Positions 1 to 11,028 of a stretch of DNA of 64,000 nucleotides are shown piece after piece. The stretch covers positions 49,400 to 113,399 of the forward strand of contig JAUCZK010000007.1 in the NCBI GenBank assembly GCA_030373145.1, written 5' to 3'. Source of the DNA: Cyanobium sp. CZS48M. Lineage in GTDB: Bacteria; Cyanobacteriota; Cyanobacteriia; PCC-6307; Cyanobiaceae. Position 1 is the stretch's first letter. Each line of letters starts with the position of its first letter. A program made the position numbers and the translations under genes. The notes under the pieces were generated by a model that did not search any database, was not told the DNA's origin, and saw only the letters and a program-made list of their open reading frames with translations.

Positions 1-14
1 CCTGTGCCATCCCC

Positions 15-281
15 TCAGTCCTGTGCGTGTGAGCTGTTGCAGGATTGTCCCTTGTCACCGTCACCGCCGGGGTGCATGGCCGCGGCCGGCACCCCTCCTC
101 TCCAGCGGCTGGCGATCCAGAGCCCCATCAGCAGCGGTGGGATCAGCACCAGAGCCCACACCTGCCACGACACCACCTCCAGGGGCTCTGGCCAGCGCTG
201 GCCCGCCCACACCAGCAGGGCACTGATCAGCAGGGCCAGGCTCCAGCCCAGCAGCAGCGATGGGAGTTTGCCGTCGGCCAA
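15..281 (-). CDS. Small membrane protein of unknown function
   Basis: An 88-residue ORF that I do not recognise as a named family. It has two hydrophobic segments, about residues 7-26 and 39-57, joined by a short polar loop with WPEP, so a two-helix inner- or thylakoid-membrane protein is likely. The C-terminal 30 residues are polar. The first start in frame is TTG at 281. It runs away from the DUF3134 gene that begins at 353, so the two probably share a divergent promoter region. The start codon and expression are uncertain. Confidence 0.5.
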   Translation of the reverse strand: MADGKLPSLLLGWSLALLISALLVWAGQRWPEPLEVVSWQVWALVLIPPLLMGLWIASRWRGGVPAAAMHPGGDGDKGQSCNSSHAQD

Positions 282-352
282 GGAAAGGGTTCGAGGTGCT
301 GGCTTATGGTGGTCGATCGGCGTCCAACGGTTGCACGCTTCACAGGCTTTCC

Positions 353-604
353 ATGAGCACCCTCGACAGCATCAACCCCTCGCTCACCCGCTACCGGCGG
401 GATGAGCCGGCACCGGTGCTGCCCCTGCGGGATGAGCCCGACCTGCTCAGCTGGCTAGAGAGCAGCGGCCGTCTGGTGGCCGATGAGGAAACCGCCGCTC
501 CGGATGTGAGCACGGTGGAGGAAGAGGAGCTTTCGGCTCTGATGGGCGAGAAGGAGGAATACAACCAGGCCGATGAGCAGTCGGATGAGAACTGGGAAGA
601 TTGA
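353..604 (+). CDS. DUF3134 family protein
   Basis: An 83-residue acidic protein of the cyanobacterial DUF3134 type. The recognisable pieces are [18 protein letters not shown] near residues 22-39 followed by a glutamate-rich segment ending in EELSALMG. The family has no known function. ATG 353 is preferred over an upstream in-frame start at 260 because homologues begin shortly before the LRDEP block. It ends 4 bp before the likely mraY start, so the two genes are probably co-transcribed. Confidence 0.75.
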   Translation: MSTLDSINPSLTRYRRDEPAPVLPLRDEPDLLSWLESSGRLVADEETAAPDVSTVEEEELSALMGEKEEYNQADEQSDENWED

Positions 605-608
605 TCCG

Positions 609-1697
609 ATGCCGGTCCCCGCGGGGGCCACTGCCGCTCCAGCCGATGGTCGATCCAGTGCCCTGGCCCTGGCCGTTGGCCTTCTGATCGCCTGCTTGGT
701 CTGCGATGGCCTCAGCGGCGCTCCCCAGCTCACGCCGCCGCTGCTGGTGGCCGCTCTGGTGAGCTGGGCGCTCTGCCGCTGGGGGGTGCCCAGGCTGCGA
801 TCCCTGAAGCTCGGCCAGGTGATCCGGGAGGAAGGTCCCCAGGGCCACCTCGGCAAGGCCGGCACACCCACCATGGGCGGTCTGCTGGCGGTGCCGGTGG
901 GGGTGATCGTGGGCGGGCTGGTCGCCCCGGGCGACGACCGGCTGCTGGCGGTGGCAGCCATCACCCTGGCCTACCTGGCCATCGGCGGCATCGACGACTG
1001 GCGCAGCCTCACCCGCCAGACCAACACCGGCCTGACGCCGCGGGGCAAACTGCTGCTGCAGGCCCTGGCGGCAGTCCTGTTCCTGGCCTGGGCCCAGTGG
1101 AACCTCTGGATCCGCCCCGATGTCTCCCTGGCCCTGGGCTGGGTGCTGCCCCTCGGTCTGCTGATCCTGCCCCTGGGTCTGTTCGTCTTCCTGGCGGAGA
1201 GCAACGCCACCAACCTCACCGACGGCCTCGACGGACTGGCGGCCGGCTGCGGCGCCATCGTCTTCACCGGCTTCGGCGCCCAGTTGATGCTGCGGGGGTC
1301 CCTGGGGGATCCAGCGATGGCCGGTTTCTGCGCCGCCATGGCCGGGGCCTGGCTGGGTTTCCTGGCCCACAACCGCCATCCGGCCCGGGTGTTCATGGGC
1401 GACACCGGCTCCCTGGCCATGGGCGCGGCCCTGAGCGCGGTGGCTCTGCTCAGCGACAGCCTCTGGCCGCTGCTGCTGATGGGGGGAGTGTTCCTGGCGG
1501 AATCGCTCTCGGTGATCCTGCAGGTGTGGGTGTTCAAGGCCACCAAGGGCCCCGACGGCCAGGGCCGCCGCCTGTTCCGCATGGCGCCGCTGCACCACCA
1601 TTTCGAGCTGGGGGGCCTGCCGGAGCTGACGGTGGTGGTGCGCTTCTGGGCCGCCAGCGCGCTGCTGGTGCTGCTGGCCCTGCTGTTGCTGCCCTGA
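609..1697 (+). CDS. mraY: Phospho-N-acetylmuramoyl-pentapeptide-transferase
   Basis: MraY moves phospho-MurNAc-pentapeptide from the UDP-linked precursor to undecaprenyl phosphate, giving lipid I at the cytoplasmic membrane. It is 362 residues, the usual length, with about ten hydrophobic segments. Diagnostic motifs are [10 protein letters not shown] near the N-terminus, [15 protein letters not shown] around residues 199-213 (magnesium and substrate aspartates), [11 protein letters not shown] near 261 and PLHHHFE near 329. The start at 609 (MPVPAG) is chosen because an upstream ATG at 573 would overlap the DUF3134 gene. It follows DUF3134 by 4 bp. Confidence 0.97.
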   Translation: MPVPAGATAAPADGRSSALALAVGLLIACLVCDGLSGAPQLTPPLLVAALVSWALCRWGVPRLRSLKLGQVIREEGPQGHLGKAGTPTMGGLLAVPVGVIVGGLVAPGDDRLLAVAAITLAYLAIGGIDDWRSLTRQTNTGLTPRGKLLLQALAAVLFLAWAQWNLWIRPDVSLALGWVLPLGLLILPLGLFVFLAESNATNLTDGLDGLAAGCGAIVFTGFGAQLMLRGSLGDPAMAGFCAAMAGAWLGFLAHNRHPARVFMGDTGSLAMGAALSAVALLSDSLWPLLLMGGVFLAESLSVILQVWVFKATKGPDGQGRRLFRMAPLHHHFELGGLPELTVVVRFWAASALLVLLALLLLP

Positions 1698-1746
1698 GCG
1701 AATCGGCAGCAGACTTGGGGGGTGACTGAAGCAACGGGAGTCTGAA

Positions 1747-1989
1747 GTGGCTTATTTCACCTGGAAGGAGCAAGGCCTGACCGCGGACTGCGCCAGCCTC
1801 GAGGCCATGGCGGCCCGCTTCGAGGAGGCGGCAGCCCTGATGCGGCGCATGGCCGCGGAGGGGTTCAGTCTGGAGCGACACAGCGATGGGCAGCACATCA
1901 CCCATCCCGATGCGGGGGTGTTCGAGGCCTACGGCTTCATCAGCGAGGAGCCGCCGGTGCGCCAGCTGGACCTGATCCCTGGGGGCTGA
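1747..1989 (+). CDS. Conserved small hypothetical protein
   Basis: An 80-residue soluble protein starting at GTG 1747. An amphipathic stretch rich in Ala, Glu and Met (residues 17-41) is followed by a block containing HSDGQHITHPD and a proline-rich end. Codon use and position, 49 bp after mraY on the same strand, suggest a real gene of the core chromosome. I do not recognise a domain and assign no function. Confidence 0.6.
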   Translation: MAYFTWKEQGLTADCASLEAMAARFEEAAALMRRMAAEGFSLERHSDGQHITHPDAGVFEAYGFISEEPPVRQLDLIPGG

Positions 1990-2004
1990 GCGGCTTCCGG
2001 GCTC

Positions 2005-2166
2005 TCAGCGGCGCAGGTAACCCACCACCCACACGGCCACGAACCCCAGCGAGGAGAGCACCAGGTAGATCAGGGCCCACTTCTGGAACGTGGCGATGTC
2101 GTAGCCGAACACCAGGCCGGCCTCGGCATCACCGGCGGTGGAGAAGGCGAACAGCAGGCTCTGCAA
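2005..2166 (-). CDS. Candidate 53-residue single-helix membrane protein
   Basis: A short minus-strand frame between the 80-residue protein and purT. Starting from TTG at 2166 it reads MQSLLFAFSTAGDAEAGLVF, then GYDIATFQKWALIYLVLSS and a hydrophobic stretch ending GYLRR. The one clear transmembrane helix (about residues 30-50) with a positive Arg-Arg end looks like a small thylakoid or plasma membrane subunit. The frame is open upstream to a stop about 21 bp above the TTG and there is no ATG in it, so the start is weak. Found by reading the gap by eye; function unknown. Confidence 0.45.
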   Translation of the reverse strand: MQSLLFAFSTAGDAEAGLVFGYDIATFQKWALIYLVLSSLGFVAVWVVGYLRR

Positions 2167-2241
2167 GGCATTCGGGCGCGGAATCCTTCTCTAGCAGGCC
2201 TTGCCGGGGGCGAGGATCGAGGGGAGATCTCCACCAGCCCC

Positions 2242-3429
2242 ATGGCCGCCGCCCCCTTCCCGCGAACCCTGATGCTGCTGGGCAGCGGCGAACTGGGCAA
2301 GGAGGTGGCCATCGCCGCCCAGCGGCTGGGCTGCCGGGTGATCGCCGTCGATCGCTACGCCGCTGCGCCGGCGATGCAGGTGGCCGATCAGGCGGAGGTG
2401 ATCGCCATGACCGATCCCGAGGCCCTCAAGGCGGTCGTGAGGCGGCACCGTCCCGATCTGGTCATCCCGGAAATCGAGGCCCTGGCGGTGGATGCCCTGG
2501 CCGAGATCGAAGCGGAGGGGATCACGGTGATTCCCACCGCCCGGGCCACGGCCGTGACCATGAACCGCGACCGGATCCGTGACCTGGCCGCCGGCAAGCT
2601 CGGGCTGCGCACGGCCCGCTTCGCCTATGCCGAGAGTGCCGAGGAGCTGGCGGCTGCCGCCGCTCCCCTGGGCTGGCCCGTGGTGGTCAAGCCGGTGATG
2701 AGCTCCTCGGGCAAGGGCCAGAGCGTGGTGCGCTCCAGTGAGGGCCTCGCCGCCGCCTGGCAGGCGGCCCTCGACGGGGCCAGAGGTGCAGGCGCCCGAG
2801 TGATTGTGGAGGAGTTCCTGGCCTTCGAGCTGGAAATCACCCTGCTCACGGTCAGGCCCTGGTCGGGCCCCACCCTCTTCTGCCCACCGATCGGCCATGT
2901 GCAGGAGCGCGGCGACTACCAGTGCAGCTGGCAGCCGGCGGCCCTCAGCGAAGCGCAGCTGGCGGCCGCCCAGGCCATGGCCCTCGCCGTCACCGACGAA
3001 CTGGGGGGCGCCGGGCTGTTCGGCGTGGAGTTCTTCCTCTGCGGCGAGCCCGGCCGGGAGGAGGTGGTCTTCTCCGAGCTCTCCCCCCGCCCCCACGACA
3101 CCGGCCTCGTCACCCTGATGGGGCAGAATCTGAGCGAATTCGAGCTGCACCTGCGGGCGGTGCTGGGCCTGCCGATCCCCGCCATCCGCTCCAGCACAGC
3201 TGCCGCCAGCCGGGTGATCCTGGCGGACCAGACCCTTGAAGCCGTGGCCTTCACCGGAGTGGCCGAGGCCCTGACGGAACCAGACACCCAGGTGCTGCTG
3301 TTCGGCAAACCCAACGCCCGCCCCAATCGCCGCATGGGGGTGGCCCTGGCCGCCGGGTCCACCGTGGCCGAAGCGCGGGCACGGGCGGATCGGGCCGCCG
3401 GGCGGATCGCGGTGGTGGCCGCTGGCTGA
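2242..3429 (+). CDS. purT: Formate-dependent phosphoribosylglycinamide formyltransferase (PurT)
   Basis: PurT makes formyl-GAR from GAR, formate and ATP in purine synthesis, replacing the folate-dependent PurN. The 395-residue length matches the family. An N-terminal GSGELGKE loop (residues 14-21) opens the pre-ATP-grasp domain. The ATP-grasp core carries VVKPVMSSSGKGQS near residues 151-164 and the metal-binding FSELSPRPHDTG near 277-288. ATG 2242 fits homologues. purL and purF lie about 15 kb away on the same strand. Confidence 0.95.
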   Translation: MAAAPFPRTLMLLGSGELGKEVAIAAQRLGCRVIAVDRYAAAPAMQVADQAEVIAMTDPEALKAVVRRHRPDLVIPEIEALAVDALAEIEAEGITVIPTARATAVTMNRDRIRDLAAGKLGLRTARFAYAESAEELAAAAAPLGWPVVVKPVMSSSGKGQSVVRSSEGLAAAWQAALDGARGAGARVIVEEFLAFELEITLLTVRPWSGPTLFCPPIGHVQERGDYQCSWQPAALSEAQLAAAQAMALAVTDELGGAGLFGVEFFLCGEPGREEVVFSELSPRPHDTGLVTLMGQNLSEFELHLRAVLGLPIPAIRSSTAAASRVILADQTLEAVAFTGVAEALTEPDTQVLLFGKPNARPNRRMGVALAAGSTVAEARARADRAAGRIAVVAAG

Positions 3430-3492
3430 GCAGCGCGGCTCCCCTGGCCTTGAGACGGTTTCGGTTTTATGGTGCGGCGATCAGGATTCCCC

Positions 3493-4557
3493 ATGGCCCA
3501 GGCCCAGCGTCGTCCCAACCGTCCAGCCACAGGCAAGGTCGACGCTGCCCATCAGGCTGAGCGAGCGGCTGCTTCGGTGGTGGCCCTCAACCGCCGCTCA
3601 GGTCGCGATGAGGCCAGCCCCAAACCCACGGGTTGGCTCCGGCGCGGACTGCGCCCGGCCGTTCTGGTGGCCTTCGCCAGCGGCATCGGCCTGGGCTATG
3701 GCCTGGCGGGCCCACTGCCGCGGCTGATCGGTCCCGCCCTGGCGGCCCTGAACCGCAGCGCACCCACGCTTAGCAAGCTGGTGCCGGCGCTCCCCATGGA
3801 TCACCACCGCATCCTGATCCTGGGCTCCGACCAGATCAGCGGCAGCACCGATGTGATGCTGGTGGTCAACATCGAAGACGGCACCACCAAGCTCACCCAG
3901 GTGCCGCGCGACACCTTCATCGAATCCAAGCGCTTCGGCGTGCTCAAGGCCAATGCCCTCTATGCCTCCGGTGGGGTGGAGGCCGTCAAGGAGGAACTCA
4001 CCTCCCTGCTCACCACTCCGGTGGACCGCTACCTGCTGGTGAATCTGGACGCCGTTCAGAACCTCGCCGAGGCCCTCGGGGGTGTCGAGTTGGATGTCCC
4101 CAAGCGGATGTATTACACCGACACTCGCCAGGACCTGTACATCGATCTCTACCCGGGAGTGCAGCTGCTCAAGGGCAAGGACCTGGAGGGCTTCCTGCGC
4201 TTCCGCAACGATGAGCTGGGGGACATCGGCCGGCTGGAGCGGCAGAAGCTCGTCTTCCGGGAAGTGTTCCGCAAGCTGGCGCAACCCAGCACCATGACCC
4301 GCCTGCCGGAGCTGCTCCGCATCGCCGGCAACGACATCAGCACCGATCTCTCCCCCCTGGAACTGGGGAATCTGATCAGCAAGCTGGGCAGCACCAAGCT
4401 CAGCACCGATCAGCTGGCGGGACGCCTCTACTGGCATGACGACCTGAGCTACTGGATGCCGGACCTCAACACCCAGCACGCCGCGTCACTGGAGCCGGAC
4501 ACCGGCGAACCGGGATCGGGACAAACGCCATCAGGCGAAGCGGGATCCAGCCCCTGA
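3493..4557 (+). CDS. LytR-CpsA-Psr (LCP) family cell-envelope ligase
   Basis: LCP proteins attach glycopolymers to peptidoglycan on the outer face of the plasma membrane. The 354-residue product has a basic N-terminal tail, one transmembrane segment near residues 55-75 and the LCP catalytic domain from about 100 to 270. Visible are ILGSD, QVPRDTFI with its conserved Arg-Asp, and the C-terminal FLRFRND..GDIGRLERQ block. A proline/glycine-rich tail follows. ATG 3493 is chosen because AGGA lies a few bases upstream; ATG 3469 is an alternative. The natural polymer substrate cannot be read from sequence. Confidence 0.88.
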   Translation: MAQAQRRPNRPATGKVDAAHQAERAAASVVALNRRSGRDEASPKPTGWLRRGLRPAVLVAFASGIGLGYGLAGPLPRLIGPALAALNRSAPTLSKLVPALPMDHHRILILGSDQISGSTDVMLVVNIEDGTTKLTQVPRDTFIESKRFGVLKANALYASGGVEAVKEELTSLLTTPVDRYLLVNLDAVQNLAEALGGVELDVPKRMYYTDTRQDLYIDLYPGVQLLKGKDLEGFLRFRNDELGDIGRLERQKLVFREVFRKLAQPSTMTRLPELLRIAGNDISTDLSPLELGNLISKLGSTKLSTDQLAGRLYWHDDLSYWMPDLNTQHAASLEPDTGEPGSGQTPSGEAGSSP

Positions 4558-4588
4558 GCCCAGCGGGATCCACTCGTCTTCCGGTTTT

Positions 4589-4612
4589 GGGTACCCCCTT
4601 CAGGGGGTACCC
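4589..4612. other. Perfect 10-bp hairpin between convergent genes
   Basis: GGGTACCCCC, loop TTCA, GGGGGTACCC. It overlaps the stop codon of the minus-strand hydrolase (4600-4602) and lies 32 bp after the LCP stop. There is a TTTT on the left side only, so it is not a canonical terminator for either strand. It may still slow or process converging transcripts. Confidence 0.5.
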
Positions 4613-6174
4613 AGCTGGGCTGGTGAGAACTCCACCAGCGGCAGGGTCGCATCGCCCCAGCCATTGGCCGGCAGCAGATCGGGCGCACCGGGGGCGGGGA
4701 GAACGGCGTCACCGGCGGCAAAGGCCCCGTTGGTCCAGGCCAGCAGCAGCCCGCGCAACGCCCCCCCTCCCTCAGGAAGGGTGGAGCGCAGGTTGAAGTG
4801 ATCACCCCCCTGCGCCAGCACCAGGCGATGGCCGCGTTCTCCGCGAGCGGCCGCCAGTTGCATCGGCCGGATCGCCTCTGGATCAGATGGCACCACCCAG
4901 TCGCGGCTGCCGCTCACCAGCAGCACCCGAGCATTCATGCTCTGGCTCGCTCCGGTGTCAAATAGCAGCGACATCGGCGGGCTCACGGCCACGCCGGCCT
5001 TGACCCGTGGATCGGCCAGGGCGGCCTGATTGGCCGTGCCGATGAAGCTGCATTGCAGCACCCAGCTGAGATTGCGCTCCGGATCGAGCACCTCGTTGCA
5101 ACGTTCCTTGAGCCGTACGTCGCTCGGCTTGGCCCCCGCCAGCTGCAACACGGTGGTGGCGCCCCACGACTGGCCGAGTACCACCACAAAATCGGTGTTC
5201 AGCCAGGTGGAGAGGCCCTCAAGACCCGCCGCGGCCCCATCGATCACCGCCGACACATCCAGGGGCCGCAAGCGCAGTTCCTCGCCCCCGGGGGGCGGGA
5301 CCTTGCCGGAGAGCATCGCCTGCTGCTGACCCTGATCACTGCCGGGGTGGTACGGCAGCAGCACTGTGTAGCCGTGGCTGGCCAGGTGGCTGGCCCAACC
5401 CTCGAAGCTCTCCGGGGCATCCCAGAGCCCGTGGGAGATCACCACCAGGCGGTTGTTCGCGCCCTGGATGGGGCTGACCTGCACCACCTGCAGCGGCTTG
5501 GGCCGGTGGGGAGCCGGCAGGGTGATCAGTTTGCGCTCCACCGTCAGGGGGCCGGGCTGACTGAGGGCCGGGCTGACGCTGGCTGGAGTCCGGTCGGCCA
5601 GGAGGCGGTCAGCCGGCCGCTGCTGGGAGGCCAGCCGCTGCACCGCGAAGACAGCCCGAGCCAGGTCCACCGAGGCGGTCCTGCCCGGCAACGCCCGCAT
5701 CACGCTGAGCATGGTGAGGGGTCCCCGGGCCGCCGCCTGATCGAGCGACCGGGAGAGGTCGTTGCCGTTGAACTGAGCCGGCAGTCCATCGATGCCCCCC
5801 AGGGCTGAGACCAGCAGCAGCGCCTGGTTGAGCAACGGGGAACCCACCGCTTCATTCACCACAGCCGGCACCTGCAGGGGCAGGGGCGCGTTGAACAGGG
5901 CGATCAGGTGGCGTCCGACGGCACCGTTGGTGGCCTGATCCAGTTCAGCCAGATCACTGGTGCCGCTCAGCAGACGAGCCGGATTGCTCAGCTCCTCCAG
6001 CTTGATGGTGAAGCTGGTCTCGAGGAAGGGCAGGCGCAGCTCCACCTGCTCCAGGGCCCGTGCCGGAGCAAGCTGGAAGAGTGCCGCCCCCAGCAGCCCG
6101 GAGATGGTGAGCAGCAACGGAGCAGCCGAAACGGAGCGGAGCGGGGGCACGGGAATGCAACCGAGAAGCTCCAT
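4600..6174 (-). CDS. DUF1400 plus alpha/beta hydrolase protein
   Basis: A 524-residue exported or membrane-anchored hydrolase. Residues about 17-40 form a signal peptide or anchor. Residues about 42-170 match the cyanobacterial DUF1400 domain. The C-terminal half is an alpha/beta hydrolase with the nucleophile elbow GQSWG near residue 333, a likely acid in SGSRDW near 420 and the catalytic His in GGDHFN near 457. This layout resembles platelet-activating-factor acetylhydrolase or dienelactone-hydrolase-like lipases. The substrate is unknown. It ends convergent to the LCP gene. A stand-alone DUF1400 protein is encoded at 13015-13638. Confidence 0.82.
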   Translation of the reverse strand: MELLGCIPVPPLRSVSAAPLLLTISGLLGAALFQLAPARALEQVELRLPFLETSFTIKLEELSNPARLLSGTSDLAELDQATNGAVGRHLIALFNAPLPLQVPAVVNEAVGSPLLNQALLLVSALGGIDGLPAQFNGNDLSRSLDQAAARGPLTMLSVMRALPGRTASVDLARAVFAVQRLASQQRPADRLLADRTPASVSPALSQPGPLTVERKLITLPAPHRPKPLQVVQVSPIQGANNRLVVISHGLWDAPESFEGWASHLASHGYTVLLPYHPGSDQGQQQAMLSGKVPPPGGEELRLRPLDVSAVIDGAAAGLEGLSTWLNTDFVVVLGQSWGATTVLQLAGAKPSDVRLKERCNEVLDPERNLSWVLQCSFIGTANQAALADPRVKAGVAVSPPMSLLFDTGASQSMNARVLLVSGSRDWVVPSDPEAIRPMQLAAARGERGHRLVLAQGGDHFNLRSTLPEGGGALRGLLLAWTNGAFAAGDAVLPAPGAPDLLPANGWGDATLPLVEFSPAQLGTP

Positions 6175-6205
6175 GATCTCCCCTGCGGGGCTCCGGACCT
6201 GTCCG

Positions 6206-9226
<3,021 letters not shown>

Positions 9227-9263
9227 TCAGCAACCCTGACAGCCTGGAGTCTACGGCTGCGGC

Positions 9264-10952
9264 TCAGGTGGTGCCCTGCTGCAGCAGGCTGGCCACATAG
9301 CTGAGGGTTTCCCCGGAATCCCCGCCGGCCAGCTCAGCCAGTTCCCTCTCCCGCTCGCCGCTCTCCAGCAGGGCCGTCACCCCCGTGCGGGTACGTCCCG
9401 CCTCCACCTGCTTGCTGACGCGGAAGTGGTGCTGGGCCATGGCGGCCACCAGCGGCTGATGGGTGACGCAGAACACCTGACGCTGCTCAGCCAGGCGTCG
9501 CAGCAGGGCGGCGATGGCCCCGCTGACCCGGCCACTCACGCCACTGTCGATTTCATCGAAGAGCAGGGTGACCTGGGGATCGGCGGCCGCCAGGCAGGTT
9601 TTCAGGGCCAGCAGGAAGCGGCTCATCTCGCCGCCGCTGGCCACCTCCTGCAGGGGGGCGATGGGCTGGCCGGGGTTGGCCGAGAACAGGAAACCGATGG
9701 CATCGGCCCCCTCCTCTGCGGGCGAGGCCGGCTCGATTGAGACCTTGAAGCGCACCTGGGCCAACCCCAGTGGCCTCAAGGTGTCCATCAGTTGCCGCTC
9801 CAGGGCCGTGGCGGCGACCCGGCGGCGCTGGCTGAGCTCGGCGCAGATCTGATCGCGCCTGAGGCGACTGGCCTGCTCCTGGTGCTCCAGCTGCCGCAGC
9901 GAAGCCTCCACCCCAGTGGCATCGCATTGGCGGCGGAGATCGTCGCGCAGGCTGATCAGGGCAGCCAGCTCCTGGCCATGGCGCCGCTCCAGGGCCTTGA
10001 GCTGCGCCATCCGCTCCTGCAGTCCAGAAAGCGTTTCAGGATCGCTCTCCAGGCCGGCGCCATAACGATCGAGGCCTGAGGCCAGCTCCTGCAACAGTTG
10101 GATCGCCTCGCTGCAGCGCTCCAGCCAGGGTTGCAGGCCCGCATCGAAGCCCTGCAGCTGCTGCAGCTCCTGCTCGATGGCGGCGAGATGGTCGAGCACC
10201 GATGGGGCCCCCTCCAAGCCCTCCACCAGCCGTCCGCCCACTGTTGTGACCCCCTCCTGCAGGCGCACGGCGTGGGCCAGTCGGTCCTGTTCCCCCTGCA
10301 GACGCTGGCGTTCGTGGGGGTCGTTGAGCTGAGCCGCCTCCAGGTCGTCCAACAACTGCAGCCGCTGCTGCCGATCGAGCTGCTGGCGCTGCTGTTCGGC
10401 CCTGGCGGTGTTCAGGGCCGCGGCGGCGACTTTCCAGGCCCGCACCGCCGAGCGGGCCGCCACCAGAGCCGCAGCGATCGGCTCCCCGCCGAAGCGATCC
10501 AGCCAGCGCCGCTGCTGCCCTGGGCGCGCCAGCTGCTGGGTCTGCCCCTGAACAGTGAGATCGAGCAGCAGGGGGCGCAACTCCAGCAACTGGCTGCGGT
10601 TGACGATCACCCCATTGACGCGGCTGCGGCTGCTGATGCGTTCCTCCTGCTGGCGCCATTCCCGGCTGATGACCAGCTCGGACTCTTCGGGGGCGAGTTC
10701 CTGCTCCATCAGCCAGGCCCGCAGCGGCTCCGAGCAGGAGAATCCGGCTTCGATGCGCGCCCGCCCACAACCCGGGCGCAGCAGCCGCAGGCCCTCACCC
10801 CCCTGGGCACCTCCGAGCAGGGCATCAAGGGCATCGAGGAGGAGAGATTTGCCCGCGCCGGTCTCCCCGGTGAGAACGGTGAACCCTGGCCTGAAACTGA
10901 GATCCAGAGCATCGATCAGGGCGATGTTCTCCAGGCGCAGACCCGTGAGCAC
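9264..10952 (-). CDS. recN: DNA repair protein RecN
   Basis: RecN is an SMC-like ATPase that holds broken DNA ends during recombinational repair. It is 562 residues, typical for the family. The N-terminal half has Walker A GETGAGKSLLLD near residue 29. A long Gln/Leu/Arg-rich coiled coil occupies the middle. The C-terminal half holds the ASGGEMSRFLLAL signature and the Walker B LLFDEIDSGVSG near 465. The start is GTG 10952 (MLTGLRLENIALID). It is divergent from the UbiB kinase gene, with 76 bp between the starts. Confidence 0.95.
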   Translation of the reverse strand: MLTGLRLENIALIDALDLSFRPGFTVLTGETGAGKSLLLDALDALLGGAQGGEGLRLLRPGCGRARIEAGFSCSEPLRAWLMEQELAPEESELVISREWRQQEERISSRSRVNGVIVNRSQLLELRPLLLDLTVQGQTQQLARPGQQRRWLDRFGGEPIAAALVAARSAVRAWKVAAAALNTARAEQQRQQLDRQQRLQLLDDLEAAQLNDPHERQRLQGEQDRLAHAVRLQEGVTTVGGRLVEGLEGAPSVLDHLAAIEQELQQLQGFDAGLQPWLERCSEAIQLLQELASGLDRYGAGLESDPETLSGLQERMAQLKALERRHGQELAALISLRDDLRRQCDATGVEASLRQLEHQEQASRLRRDQICAELSQRRRVAATALERQLMDTLRPLGLAQVRFKVSIEPASPAEEGADAIGFLFSANPGQPIAPLQEVASGGEMSRFLLALKTCLAAADPQVTLLFDEIDSGVSGRVSGAIAALLRRLAEQRQVFCVTHQPLVAAMAQHHFRVSKQVEAGRTRTGVTALLESGERERELAELAGGDSGETLSYVASLLQQGTT

Positions 10953-11028
10953 GCCGGCCTCCGGTGATTGCCCTGACCGTAGCGGCGGTCGCTTTCGTTT
11001 AGAAGAGAAACAGTCGAACTCCTCCCTG

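Noticed and set aside
4589..4612. Intrinsic terminator between the LCP and hydrolase genes
   Set aside because: The stem is perfect but no T run follows on either strand.
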